A DNA stretch of 64,000 nt, taken from NCBI GenBank assembly GCA_039000515.1, contig JBCFYV010001001.1, positions 17,186,687 to 17,250,686 of the forward strand, read 5' to 3'. Numbering within the stretch: the first letter of the stretch is position 1; every line of letters starts with the position of its first letter. Origin of the DNA: Timema cristinae (Eukaryota; Arthropoda; Insecta; Phasmatodea; Timematidae). Positions 46,835 to 59,579 of the stretch are shown here, piece by piece. The translations under genes were made by a program, and so were the position numbers. A model generated the notes under the pieces. The model searched no databases, had not been told where the DNA came from, and was given only the letters and a program-made list of their open reading frames with translations.

Positions 46835-46880
46835 TAACACCGCGTCTTACTACTTGTTCGGGTTATACGCACAAATAATA
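46835..46880 (-). repeat. Solo SINE 3' module, inverted against the SINE A tail
   Basis: acaccgcgtcttactacttg, then ttcgggttatacgcac, is the reverse complement of the shared tail. It directly abuts the plus-strand SINE tail and is followed by an aataataataatt run. Confidence 0.7.
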
Positions 46881-48080
46881 ATAATTTTACATTTTTTATT
46901 AACTTTTAGGGTTCTTTTAACACTCGAACATTCTACATTTTCTCATCCACTCGGAGAGAGAAGTGTTGTGATCATTAATAAAAATATAACTTGAGGTTTT
47001 GGTGAATGTCGACGTTTGATGTCACCCTGAAACAAAAAAAAATAGTTTTTCGCGATCCGTCTGTCTCTCTGCCTAGAGCCGATACTATTTCATTGATCAG
47101 GTTAGAGCTTGGTTTCTAAGGTTTTTTTCCTAATGAGATAGCTAACCCTAACATTATAGGTAATTTACTGAAGGTAAAAAAGATATAGAAGCTATATTCT
47201 CGAAAGCCGCTCTAATAATTTTGATTAAAGTTTGTTTCTTAGTTGGTTTTGCATTATAAAATAAAAGCGAATATTTTCGTTTCCTCATGAAAATTACTTT
47301 AAGGGTACTTTATATGAGCGGAGATTTCCAATTTTGATCATATCTCCCGAAATATTTTAGATACCAGATATTACGAAGTATTATTAATTTTTTTTAATAT
47401 TTGAAATATAATTTAATAAAACCAATAGTTTCTGAGCTATAAGCAAACACGCGCGCGCGCACAGACACACACATATATATATTGCTATGGATAACTTTGA
47501 AATTGATATTTATATGTTTATGGGTAGACAAAGATGTTCCTCTTTCTCAATGTTTCTGTAACAGTATATATTATTTAGTTTATACTCTTTGGAGGAGTAC
47601 TTCTGAAACAACGTATTTTTATTTTGTTTCACAAATCTTACGAATTTTTAGTAAATGCCTTTATTTTGAGAGAAAATAGATACACAGTCTCTGTGCAGTG
47701 TTCCGTAACATTTATTGTTTTAACAACAAGGTTCTTATATATTTAAAAGGATAAGATAAAAATGACGTCGGTAGGTGGAATTGTATCTTAATTATTATGT
47801 AAACCCATTGTTAGTGAAGCTGAAACCCCTCTTTCCGGTTCAATATCGGTATACTAAGGTTCGAGTTATTTTGTATTAACTTTCTTTCAAACAAAATGTG
47901 TGTTACTTAAGTTTGGCGGGGCTAGGCCCTATGGGTAAATTCCCTAGGGTGTGACAAACCTATATTACTACTAGTTTAACCTCACCAAGATAAGAGGCGT
48001 GTAAATTGTATTCTACTTTTATATAAAATGTTGGGCGCAAAACCCTAAAACGGCCAATGGGCGGATATTTTGATCAATCC
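46881..48080. other. AT-rich non-coding stretch
   Basis: A short gcgcgc/acac run lies near 47,450. No gene or repeat was recognised. Confidence 0.4.
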
Positions 48081-48540
48081 TTGGATTGGCGTTTTAAAAT
48101 GACCAAAGCCGTAAGTTATATTCAATTTTGGGCTTTGGCCATCTCCAAACAGCCAAACCTAAGAGTGTGCAATTACTAAACGACCTAAGTTGAAAATATA
48201 ATTGTTATGCTAGGATAGGTTAAGTTAGGCTTAAAACAAAACAAATTTGGTCAGGTGGTCTTGATAATTTAAAATAAATGTGTAATATCTGTCCGGTTCT
48301 GTTTGCATATAAATGAGATCCACTTGACCTCTTTAATTCATGTGATTACTTAAAATTGGGCGCACACCACCTGGCTAATCTAGTCGAGACACGAACTAAA
48401 ATTTTATTTCAAAATGTTATTTCAAGCTTTGGTCCATTAATAATTGCACAATCCTAAGTTTGACTGTTTGGAGACAGCCAAAGCCCGAAATTGAATAGAA
48501 CTTCGGGCGTTGGTCATTTTAAAACGTCCAAGTCAGTACG
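48080..48540. mobile_element. Foldback MITE with arms of about 90 bp
   Basis: The left arm 48,083-48,175 (gttttaaaatgaccaaagcc, caattttgggctttggccat, ctccaaacagccaaacctaa) is the imperfect reverse complement of 48,440-48,538. About 265 bp lies between. It has no coding capacity. Confidence 0.75.
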
Positions 48541-49484
48541 GATAACTCCGCCGTTATCTCTATCTTATATTAACTTTGCTTCAAAAGATTGCTTTTAATT
48601 CACACCTACTATGGAAACGGCATCGATAAACAAATTGGAAAAAAGAGTAGAACATTAAAGAGACGCTAAAAAAGATTAGTCATGGCGAAACAAAAAAAGG
48701 AGCAGGAAGGATAAAAAGTAAGCATAAAATGAGTGCGAAAAAAACAAACAAAACGAACGAAGCGCGATAAAAAAAAAGAAGATGAATAGAATATAAAACA
48801 AGTTTGCATGCTAAACAGAAGCTGAGGGGATAAGAAATCTAAATATATTTCCTCTTACCTCTTCGGATTTTCCTCTTGAAAAGCGGATGTTTCAGCAAAC
48901 CAAGCGCCTGTTATCTTGATACAAAGAGAAGAGACTGAATATTCTTCAATAAAACCACAAGTGCAAGAGTTTTTTCACACAGAGATGTGATTTATAGCGA
49001 CAAGTTCACAACCAATGACAGGCAGATGGAACATAGTTCCACTTTACGACACAGTGCACATGTGCACGAAACACTGTGAACAAGATTACACATAGAAACA
49101 TTAATATACACTGGCTTGCTCAACACAACACTTTCATTGACACAATAGTTTGTGAGAGCGGACGAATACTTTTAAGTTTGTTAACAGATCGGATGTTTAT
49201 AAATAAGGCATACTTACGTACCTCACCCAAAATGTGAACTATTTACCTGTTTCGTTGCGAAACGAAAAACTGTTTAAGTGATCAAATATATACAGCATTT
49301 CTTTGGTGAATGTTTTGTGACACCATCAATTGTTATTTCGTAACATGTAAGTAGACATAAGTTTTGATTTAGTGAGCAAAATTTTGCTAAGATAAAAAAA
49401 AAGTAATTACTCCCGTTATTAAACGAAAATATACTATTCTAAATCCTAATCAAAATGAATTTTAACCATACAATTAAAATGTAA
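48541..49484. other. Non-coding stretch, possible minus-strand exon
   Basis: Near 48,855 the minus strand has a strong donor-like gaggtaagag. A perfect 14-bp palindrome gtgcacatgtgcac is at 49,054-49,067. Neither is enough to call a gene. Confidence 0.25.
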
Positions 49485-49640
49485 GCAAAGGTATCAGTCT
49501 CATCTTGTCTGATTCCATCGATGACAAAGAGGTAGAAGTTCAAATCCTTAATGAGTGTCGTGTTTATTTTCTCTTCCGAATGATTTCCCACTCTCCCTCC
49601 ACGTGAATAAATGTACATTTGTATTCACATTCATTATTTA
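49485..49640 (+). repeat. SINE family C fragment
   Basis: A head trace (catcgatgacaaagaggtag, gttcaaatccttaatga) and body (cactctccctccacgtgaat) are present. Confidence 0.55.
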
Positions 49641-49877
49641 TAAACCCTTGCCCTATACTTTAACTATGCGGATGGGGCGGTTGTGGATTGGGCACCATCG
49701 ATTCGACTAATAAGGAGTTGTACACAGGTGAATTGGGCACTTCATAATTTAATATTAATTGTAAATAAATACAATAAATCGTCAGCATACTTCAGTTCAG
49801 TATAAACCATCCAGCTGAGCGTTAGCTACTCAATACAGCATGTCCGAAGCCAATTAATTCTTAGTGTGAGGGTGCTC

Positions 49878-49910
49878 AAGGTTAGGTTAGGTTAGTTAGG
49901 TTAGGTTAGC
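49878..49910 (+). repeat. Interstitial TTAGG telomere-type repeat
   Basis: About six ttagg units, with one shortened to ttag. Confidence 0.75.
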
Positions 49911-50700
49911 AAAGCCCAATCCACCTTGGAGGGAGGTGTTTGTGGTATTCTGGGGTCAAAAGTAGTGCCCATGCGGATACTCTAAACGAGTAGAAGAAAA
50001 AAAGTGTGATTAATTTAAACTAGAAATAAACGTTACAAGTTACAAATACGTTACAAATAGTGATAATTTAACCACGCCCTGGACAAATTACGGCTCACCA
50101 CGTATTTGTATATGGCCGCAAGCTATAACTATCTATCTATAAAAAAATTGCTTAAAATACAAGACATATATATATTATATTCTTATGGTAGTATATACAA
50201 ATTTATATTCAACACACCAATGAACATTTACAAGCAGTTTTAAGAATCCCCCAACTACTAAATTTTACATCTGGCATTAAAGAAATGGTGAAAGATTTGA
50301 ATAGATTGAATTCATCTAACAGACTTATGTTTTAGTGGCGAATCACCTGATTTTTTATTAGATGTGTACCGATTCAGTAAAACCGATTACCGATACCAAA
50401 TACCGATTGTTTAAAATAATTGTTCATGCTACTATTATTTACACCGACTATTCCCGATTATTGATTATTTATTAATAACTATTGAGGTAAATATGCTTTA
50501 GAGAATGATAACAGTTAATGTAACTAATACAAAAAGATTTTATTTAAAAATCAACAGTTAAAGCTTTGATAATCTTAATTTTTTATTAATCTTTGCATAA
50601 CTGATGAAAGTTGGAACTAGATTGTTAGTTTTATCAACGATATGAACTTATATTTCTTTATCTGGTTATTTAATCTTTGCATAGCCCACAACCCAGACGC

Positions 50701-50703
<3 letters not shown>
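49911..50703. other. Non-coding stretch
   Basis: Nothing recognised. Confidence 0.4.

Positions 50704-50735
<32 letters not shown>
50704..50735 (+). repeat. (TG)n microsatellite
   Basis: A gtgtgt run. Confidence 0.9.
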
Positions 50736-50738
<3 letters not shown>

Positions 50739-50888
50739 AGGTTGTTTTTTTGCGATTTTTATCACTAAAATCCTACCTAGAAAATTTTGCTTTAAATTTT
50801 ACTTAAAAAAAGATTAGTCGGCATAATAATCGCCGAAGCACTAGTAATCACCCGATAACGATTAATTGGTATCCGCATCGGTGCACCC

Positions 50889-50900
50889 TTTATATATATA

Positions 50901-50944
<44 letters not shown>
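50889..50944 (+). repeat. (TA)n microsatellite
   Basis: A TA run with one TATTATA interruption. The ORF across it is low complexity. Confidence 0.95.
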
Positions 50945-50947
<3 letters not shown>

Positions 50948-51412
50948 AATAAAAAAAATGCTTCTTACGATTTTTTTTATTTTTTTTTGGCCGGTCCATT
51001 CATCCATACATTCTCAATGCGGCCTTCAAATAAATCATTTGATCCGATTTAACTAAAGCCTTCTACATACGAGTATTTATATCAGTACTAGACTCGCGGA
51101 AAGCCTACTCCCTTGCACCCTCGCCTATCCTACTCATTCACTCCCAACAAATGAAAATAGTTTTCAAATCAATCACCGAGTACCGCTTTTTATTGGTGTC
51201 AAGTTATACACGATTGTACCAGGGCATTTAATCGTGCGATAGAATTAAAACAATCAAACAAGTTAAAGCAAACGAACTTCAGACTTTGGATATGTCGTTA
51301 CGTATAATCAAATATCAACATTCCCGATATATCAAACTTTCTCTCTCTTTACCAAATGAGGGAGGAGGAGAGTGTGTATGTATGTGTGACACAGAGCTAG
51401 TTGGATTTTTTA

Positions 51413-51560
51413 AGCCCTGCATCTTACTACCCGTTAGAGCTATATGCATATGGAAAATTATGCTGATAGGTTAATTAAGGATGAGTAAGGTTAAATTTTA
51501 GAGGAAGTTTACCCATATTAGCGTGAAGGGAGTGTGTTGAGATAGTGACGCCATAAGCTA
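51413..51560 (-). repeat. SINE family C fragment
   Basis: The tail module (ccctgcatcttactacccgt) and body lie on the minus strand. The head is lost except for a trace. Confidence 0.65.
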
Positions 51561-51640
51561 GGGATGAGCAAACAAGGGTGCGCGGGTCGAATACAGCCCA
51601 CCGATGTGCTTTATCCTGCTCGCGGGATAAATAATATAAA
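51555..51640 (+). mobile_element. hAT-like end fragment
   Basis: tagggatgagcaaacaaggg, then gcgcgggtcgaatacagccc, resembles hAT MITE ends of the CAGGGATGGGCAAA type. The other end was not found. Confidence 0.35.
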
Positions 51641-51713
51641 ATATGTGTTGCGTAATTTTCCGTGCTCGAAGCTTGTTCACAGTTTCACTTATTTGCCACA
51701 CCCCACCATATAT

Positions 51714-52003
51714 TACTATTATTAGCACCGCTTCTTACTACCCGTTCGGGTTATACGCACTTACGCTAATGTGTAATGGTAGGGTGATTGTGTGATGAAA
51801 TGGAGGACCTACAATTTAACGTGGGATCCGAACCACGGTAGAGGCCTGGCATTCCACACATTCAGAAGTTGTGATTAGCACACGTCTTGTCAGAGGTGAA
51901 GGAAAGGTTTGGCGATCAGATAAATCTGTGCCGGGACCGAGGATTGAACACCGGACCCCCCAGCACAGAAGTCTGACATGTTACCCCTAGACCAGCAGGT
52001 CAC
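51714..52003 (-). repeat. SINE family A, full length, long form
   Basis: The TTA-rich tail, module, body and head (ggtgacctgctggtctaggg when read on the minus strand) are present. Confidence 0.9.
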
Positions 52004-52346
52004 CTCCTACCATATAAATCTTTTAAACGAATTTAAAAATATTCTACGCCACTCAGGTATTTATGATCGCTATACACTCTAAACCGATTCGTGTCAGTCT
52101 AAAAAAAATTATACACGCGCATAATAAAGATACATTTTGAAATAAAATGAATGAATGAAATTAAATACTTTGGCCTGCCAAAGAGAGAGGGTTAGGGGTA
52201 AGGGTGGTAGAGGCGTTCTTTGTTCTTATTTTGACCACTGGACCAGTATATATGCACATAATATAAAATGACTAGCCCGAGTTAGAATAAAGAGAGCTCT
52301 TAACCTCCACCTCTTTCCCTGCTAAAAATAATTAGTATTTATATTA

Positions 52347-52605
52347 CCCGCCTCGGTGGCGTAGTTGGCTAACGTAATAGTCGTGTTGAGCTCAACTGCT
52401 GAGGACGGGGAGATCGAGGTTCGAATCTAGGTCGGGTGAACTGGGGGTGGTTTTTACTAAATGGTTTTCCACTCTCCCTCCACGCAAATGCGGGTTCACT
52501 TCCTCTAATTCAACCTTCCCAATTCCTAATCCATTAGAGTAATTAGTACTTAAAGCGTATAACCCGAACGGGTAGTAAGACGCGGTGCTAAATAATAAAT
52601 AAAAT
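52347..52605 (+). repeat. SINE family B, full length
   Basis: cccgcctcggtggcgtagtt to the shared 3' module and a TAA-rich tail. Confidence 0.9.
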
Positions 52606-52689
52606 TAGTATTTATTTATTAGTAGGCTAAATATATATATTTTTAATTACATATTTTTTGTTATATGATGATGTATGAATGATACTGAG

Positions 52690-52770
52690 AAAACTACTAA
52701 CTTGGTCAGGCACGTGATAGAAAATTGGCGCGCTAAGCCAAAGGTCCTGGTTTCAATTACCGTGAGCAGA
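52690..52770 (+). repeat. tRNA-like repeat D, decayed
   Basis: gaaaattggcgcgctaagcc, then ggtttcaattaccgtgagca, parallels the family D unit at 19,884. Confidence 0.5.
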
Positions 52771-53459
52771 AGTTTTGTTTTAAACATATATTTCAACAGT
52801 AATAAAGGACAAATAGGCCGTATCAATATAATGAAACATATCAGAATTTACCCCGATACGACCCTGTGTGTATCGTCACACTTTTACCGGTGTGGTCCCA
52901 GCTGGCTTGATCTCTTGTCATTACAAGAATTTACTGTTGCATGAAACTTTTGTAAAAAAAACAACACAACACATCTAAATACTTACACGTCATACAAGTA
53001 TCAAAATAAAACATCACTGAATATTTAAAATAATTCTATTCTTTCACAATAATAATTAAGGTTTAGTTAAGTATGTTGTGTTTAAATGGATAGTATTATT
53101 AACGGGGCAGCCTTCCGGAGCGCTGAAACTAATTACATGTTTAGAAATCCTGCATTATTTAAAAAATTGTTTGTTATTTCAAAATATAGTTTACACTAAA
53201 ATGGAGTTGAAAGATAACACGTTTAAAGCAAAAATTATGTTACAACTCTTGAGATTAAAATAAATGGTTAGAAACATATTATATAGAACTAGCCTTCCTC
53301 ACACAAATAAAGCAATATGTGTGCACAGTCGCAAGATACAAATGAGGCTTGTTTTAGTAGTTTTGGAAGCTTCAGAAATGTTATGATTTGTGAGGATATT
53401 TTCCTTTGAGTAGGCGGCGCCAATAAAATCCACGTCAAAGGTTATAGGAAATCTATGCT
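52771..53459. other. Non-coding stretch
   Basis: Nothing recognised. Short ORFs at 52,675-52,944 and 53,078-53,263 have no motif. Confidence 0.35.
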
Positions 53460-53578
53460 AGACGGTACCATGTAATTTTAAATCCTGCCACGTCGGAGGT
53501 TAATTATGATATGTAATCAAAGCCTGTATCATCGGAAGTTAAAAATGTATATTTTAAATCCCGCCACGCCGGAGGTTA
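53460..53578 (+). repeat. Short tandem repeat interrupted by TTAA element copy 2 (left part)
   Basis: Units of about 75 bp contain taaatcctgccacgtcggag, then gttaattatgatatgtaatc, then atcatcggaagttaaaaatg. The array resumes at 60,369-60,480, beyond the inserted element. Confidence 0.8.
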
Positions 53579-54209
53579 AGGCCATATGTACAGAAAAAAT
53601 TTTTTTCGTCATTCGAAAGAGTTTTATTCTATGAAATGTTAAACATCAAAAATTTATTTTTAACTATTTTTATTCAAGAGCTATGAGGGTAAGAAACTTC
53701 AATTTTTACGTTTTCCAAATCAAGTTTTAGGCTAAACTTTTTGAAATAAAATTTTGAAAATTAAAATTTAGTATCTTTAATACTATACCTATTTGATAAA
53801 GCTGGGATTTTACCGTAGGTTTAAGCATACTCTATATAAATATACTCAAAGTTCCCTTAAAATCAACACAATTCAACAATTGTTTATTAATACTTATTCA
53901 TCTATAAATATATAATATTAGTATTCATGCGATGTATTGATGTGTATACTTAAGATTAAAAAAATATTCATATTTAAATATGCAAAGTTTTACTGAATAA
54001 CTTGATTTCCGTTTGTCATAAAAATATGCACTGAAATTCCAAGTTGGCTCACGGGATCAAAACTTTGTAGGGAAGTGTAGCTTAGTCGACAAGAACGGTT
54101 GATAGCCCGCCTCCACAGCAGTAACTCCAGCTTTATTATCACAGACACACAAAATCTGCAGTCCGTGCGAGATTCGAGATTAACGATCATTCACAAGTTG
54201 TCTCTTAAA

Positions 54210-54255
54210 ATAGTTACTCATATTAATAATAATATTTAGAAACGCGTCTTACTAA
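54210..54255 (-). repeat. Solo SINE 3' module in TTAA element copy 2
   Basis: Counterpart of the module at 33,295 in copy 1. Confidence 0.55.
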
Positions 54256-54381
54256 CCGTTTGGGTAAAACCATATTGTAGTGATATTAATATTTATACCA
54301 CTATCAGGGTTATTTCATTATTAAAACATGTAGTAATTTTTTGATTTGTGTTTTATTTGTGATCTCTGTGAACCATAAACA

Positions 54382-54383
<2 letters not shown>

Positions 54384-54418
<35 letters not shown>
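54384..54418 (+). repeat. (TA)n microsatellite in TTAA element copy 2
   Basis: Shorter allele of the run at 33,128. Confidence 0.95.
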
Positions 54419-54422
<4 letters not shown>

Positions 54423-55299
54423 TTAAAATAATATAAAATGGTTCCTTCCATCACAACCTGGAAAACGTCAAGCTTTGAAACCGAGAACGGGCATAATATA
54501 ATGTATTATATAGGCAGATAGGCTTTATGTTTGTTTTATATGTTAGGGGTTTCCAGAATCAGTAACACAGAATATACGATCTAGTAAACAATAAATGACT
54601 GTAAGCGATCGCCCAAGGTTTCGACACATTTCATATCAAGAATGATTAAATAATTATTTAACATTTAAAAACAGTTTTTACAGCCATTGTATAAAAAATC
54701 TTTTTCATGAAAAAACTGCAATTTAGGCAGTTTATAGTGTTTTAATTTCTTAGCTATTTGAACTAGTTTAGTCATTATTAATGCAGAAAAAGGCATTATT
54801 TTATATAGTTTAAATTGGCAAAACTTATTACTCTGAATACATTAATATGCATATGGAAAAAATAATTTCACGATCTTCAATTTAGTGAATACTGCAATTA
54901 TTATTTTCAATTAAATTATTTATGTTTTTATTAGAGGTAGAATATTTATACTGTCAGACAGACTTAGATCTTGGTTCATATGGGATTATCTGCATGATAA
55001 ATTTTATTGATTAATTACATTTTTATAACATTAAAATTTTGTGATTATTTACATTTTAAATCATATGGGCGATTTTCCTCAAATTAGTTAGGCCTAGGTT
55101 ATAGGTAAATATAATGTGGTCATAAATGGTGATTATGAAAGCATTAATATATATATGCACTTTATCTTAAGAAGCAAACCCAAAAAGTTAAGTGGTTACA
55201 ATTAAATTGATTATATTGTTCAAATATTTGATAATTTTAGGAATATGGCAAGTTTCTACAGTTAAATAGAATTATTGAATTCTAAGACATATACAACAT

Positions 55300-55425
55300 C
55301 CAGAAGAAGGCCGAGAAGTGTTCAAATAATAAATACTACGCTCCTACCAGAAATCGAACCCGAAGCCCTTTGCACTGTAGACCATCCCACTAGCGACTGA
55401 GCTAACGTGTCGGGCTATGATACTA
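55300..55425 (-). repeat. tRNA-like SINE, family E, in TTAA element copy 2
   Basis: Counterpart of 32,128-32,260. Confidence 0.6.
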
Positions 55426-56099
55426 TAATTATATCACATTTATAGCCTGTATTTTCTTACGTTCTCTCCCACAGCTGTCAAACTGTGGCCTCTTGAAAAT
55501 ATGCTTAGTAAGAAATAGATTATTTATCGCCTTAAAAATTGTGTGAATGCAAGAATCTACGTTTAGGCTTGCAATTTTTCCAGCATTTTATATGGCTTAA
55601 ATTTTGGATACTACTCTATTTAAATATTTAGAATTTCTCTGTTAATCCCACCTATAAGGGTATAATAAGGTCAAGTTAAACGTTGTAGTTCCTATATAAG
55701 TAGTCTATGATGTGTCAATTAGTGAGATATCCTGTTGGGGACCTAAACAATATAGGAGGGTAGAGTGTTCGTTATTTATGTATTTTTAACTCACTGAGAG
55801 AGTAATTTTAGAACCAAGTATGATAGTATGGTAGTAATTGATGTGTGCATTTGCAAGAGTGTGAGCACTTTGAATTTACCTCAAATGAAAAACCGCTATT
55901 TACTATTGTAACGACAGTCTTTCTACCGATTTTTTATAAATTTTTTTCAAATAAATAATGTAATAAAATAATTATTTCATTCACTATGGAATGTATTTTA
56001 TTACATACAACTCATAAAAAAATATGTGTGAGAGAGAGAACGATTTTTATTTGGATTAATTTAATCAAAATAAATGAAACATTCGTATCCAAAAGCGAT

Positions 56100-56359
56100 G
56101 TAATAATAATAATATTTAGCACCGCGTCTTACTACCCGTTCGGGTTATACGCTTTAAGTACTAATTACGCAAATGGATTAGGAATTGGGAAGGTTGAATT
56201 AGAGGAAGTGAACCCGCATTTGCGTGGAGGGAGAGTGGAAAACCATTTTGGAAAAACCACCCCAGTTCACCCGACTGAGATTTGAACCTCGATCTCCCCG
56301 TCCTCAGCAGTCGAGCTCAACACAACAAGCGCGTTAGCCAACTACGCCACCGAGGCGGG
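56100..56359 (-). repeat. SINE family B in TTAA element copy 2
   Basis: Counterpart of 31,189-31,447, at the same internal position. Confidence 0.9.
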
Positions 56360-56999
56360 TAAATAAGATGTAACTTATATATAATCGCTCCCCAATGTTT
56401 TTAGACCCTTTGAATTATTTAGTGATTATATTTTGAGGTTTGAGTTATTCTAGGATGCAAGGAGAAGGAAACAAAATTTTATAGTAAATGCACCCTATTT
56501 ACTTGGAGAGTGGATTGGAAAACTATAGAAAGAGAACACATGTGGAAAGCCACCTAAAAATTTGTAAAAATTATATATATATATTTTATTTGTCTAGGTA
56601 AATTATTAATAAACCCACCTTTTTATTGTAAACTCGAGTTTAGTGCTGCAAGTTCCTAGTAAATTTTTGAATACATATTTTCTACCTGATTCCCCAACCG
56701 ATTCAAGTCCTTATCGAAGTTTAGCTTTATATAATATATGCTCACTTTGAAATAATATATTATTATATGTCACATGACTTGCACAAATGAACAACGTAAA
56801 TCATCAGTTTTGTTCAATTTTCTCTCTCTCTCTGGTGTATATATACACAATATAAGCTGTAACTATATATATAATTACAGCTTATATTGTTGTATAAAAC
56901 ATATTTATCTTTATAATACGCTTTATCTCTAATGAAAAATCATTATTTGCCTGGTTTTTATTAGAATAAATAATATACATTTTGAAATGATAATTTAGG

Positions 57000-57236
57000 C
57001 CCTAATATTTGTTCTATTACAGAGAAGACATGTGTGATACGGAGTACATGTCCGGTGTGGTAAAACTCCCTCCTTACTCAATTGATAACATTATTAGACA
57101 TAAATATTCTGATGTTGAATGTACCGATTCAGAATTCCAAAGCTCTGAACAAGATGATAGTTGTGAGATTAATTCAATAGAAATGAAGAATTTTGATTTG
57201 TATAGGAAAGTGACGATGACATACCTAGATTATTGA
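57000..57236 (+). CDS. Possible terminal exon in TTAA element copy 2
   Basis: The acceptor tatttgttctattacag at about 57,006-57,022 is followed by an open frame to TGA at 57,236. The peptide is identical to that at 30,312 in copy 1. If a methionine start is required, the ORF begins at 57,009 with MFYYRED, but a spliced start at the acceptor fits as well. Function unknown. Confidence 0.4.
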
Positions 57237-57359
57237 TGAGAACGATACCTCCGTCAAAAATAATATAACAGGAATCACGGATAGATATTTAATATTTTCT
57301 TAAATAATCCCACAATTTGTACCATGGGTAGGTACCAACTGTAAAAAAAAAATACGTCC

Positions 57360-58160
57360 GCGAAGTTGCCCTCTCCCCCAATTTAAAAATTCAAGTTTTT
57401 TTTATTGCAATCGTTTGTTTTTCGCTTGTTGCAGATTGTTCCACAAATATTTTCGTTTGTTCTGTTTTGATAGGCCCACAAATGATATGTCTACATTGGT
57501 GGGGCCAACTTCACGGTAACACCCCACGCCCCCGCCTCCGCACCCCTCCACACACACTTTGAAAAAAATCACATTTTTATGTTTTCCGATCGTTTGTTTC
57601 CGGATTATACCGCAAAAAGGCTCGTTTGTTCTGCATTTGTTCTTGCACAAATGGGACATGAACTTGTGACACTTTGCTTACTCGTGAGGGGCCAACTTTA
57701 CGGTAGCCCCCCATTTTGAAAAATGCATGTATTTACTATTGCATTCGCTTGTTTCGGATTGTCCAGCAAAAATTTCGTTTGTCCGTTTTGATAGGCTCAC
57801 AAATGATATGTTTACTTTGTATCTCCACGAAGCTGCCTCACCATCTTTTCCCCTAAAGAAATTTAAAAAATAAATTTTATGATTGCAATTTTTGTTCTTC
57901 GTTTGTTCCGGATTGTTCAGGAAAAAATAGTTTGATATGTCTTCATACGCCCATAAATTGTATGTTTATATTGCACGTCCATGAAGTTGACTCCCCTCCC
58001 TCATCTTTTAAAAATCCATATTTTTATGATTGCAATAATTTGTTCTTCGTTTGTTCCGGAAGGTTCCTAAAAAAAACGCACATTTCGTTTTGGCAGGACA
58101 ACACAAGATTTATTTACACTAGGAGCGTAGATTGACGCCTTTATGGCAACCATATTCTCC
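57360..58160 (+). repeat. TTAA element copy 2: unit array
   Basis: Counterpart of the array at 29,400-30,200. Here gtttgttccggattgttc reads on the plus strand. Confidence 0.8.
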
Positions 58161-58611
58161 ACATGAACACATACAACTTTTAAAAATAGTATTTTATCTT
58201 TGCAAACAATAATACGTTCTTGGTTAGTTTTAAATTTCTTTTTGCAAAGATTTCCATTTATTCCTTTTGTAAAGCCTCGATAATTTTTTCTAGTAGTAGA
58301 TCTCTCACATTCTTTCAAAACTTGAACATTTTTTGTTTAAAGTTTGTTTTTATTTTGTTTGAGTTCCTTAACATGTTTATCTTTATTTCGTTCTGAATTT
58401 CTTTTAAAAGATGTGTTTATTTCATGTTGATAGTTTTAAAATTACTATATTTTTTATCACTATGCTAAGCTCTGTTTCCTCACCTCAACTGGATAAAATA
58501 TAACAAAATTTGTATTTTTTATTTTAAAACTTTAATAGTTTGTTCCAGATTATTGTGCATTATATTTTAGTTTGTTAGTTCTTAGATCTCTTACAAACGC
58601 TAAATAAACTA

Positions 58612-58911
58612 GTGTCACTAAAGATGATGGCCTTTTGTATGTGCGACCTGTATAAGAATGTCCCATTTGATTCGCTCACTATGCACAAAAAAGCAATAAA
58701 ATGGCGGAGCAAGTCAGAAATACAAAAACTTGGTCTTCAACTTATTGCATGCCATAAAACTCATAGTAAAGAAAAGTATTTTTTTAGGCCTCGCTTCGTC
58801 CTAAGCTTCAAAATATTGGTTTCGTCTAATTGGACTGTTGTGAAATTACCGAAAGATACCCAAGATCTTACCTCCTCCTTCCCCCACCCCCTCAAGAGAG
58901 CTCATAGCTAG
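58612..58911 (+). pseudogene. 99-codon ORF of TTAA element copy 2
   Basis: Identical in translation to the ORF at 28,637-28,936. See that entry for why it is probably not functional. Confidence 0.3.
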
Positions 58912-59579
58912 GTTATTCTAAAGTATTGACATCGCACCCTCCTTTTGTTTGCTACTATTACTGTTATAAAGTAGTAAATAGTATCTTTGACCGCAAAGAG
59001 ACATGATTGGAAGGAAATGTCAATTATTCCAACTCTGACACTTACGAAGAAGACTAAGAAACTCCTCGACAGTAAAGATTATTTTTTCAAATCAAAGTCT
59101 ACTAACAGGACCTAAAATAATTTTCCAAAAAAAGTTATTAAAAATATCTATAGAATAGGCTGAAATTCTAAAAAATTGCTAAAAAATTGCCAAAAAAAAC
59201 CAAACTAAGAAATTAAACAAAAAATCGAAATGAATGCACATGACTAAATCAAACACGTGCCTCTACAAATGGAAAATAAAAAATATCTATGCAATAAAGT
59301 CTTTTAACAGCTAAACTCTTGCATTCTGGTAAATATAATATTGATTTACAAAAATTTAGTTTAAAAAAAAATCCCATCCCATCGTTTAGTTTCAGCGTCT
59401 AATCGTTTATGTAGTTTTTACAAACATGACAAACAAATAGGATACATAGTTCATTTTCAACATTATCGTATCTTTACTACAACTATTTGATTAAAAACAA
59501 TAGGTTTGAGTATTTATGGATTATAAAATATCGATATCATTTAAAAAATACTAATTTAACATAAGTGCTTCGATCTTAC

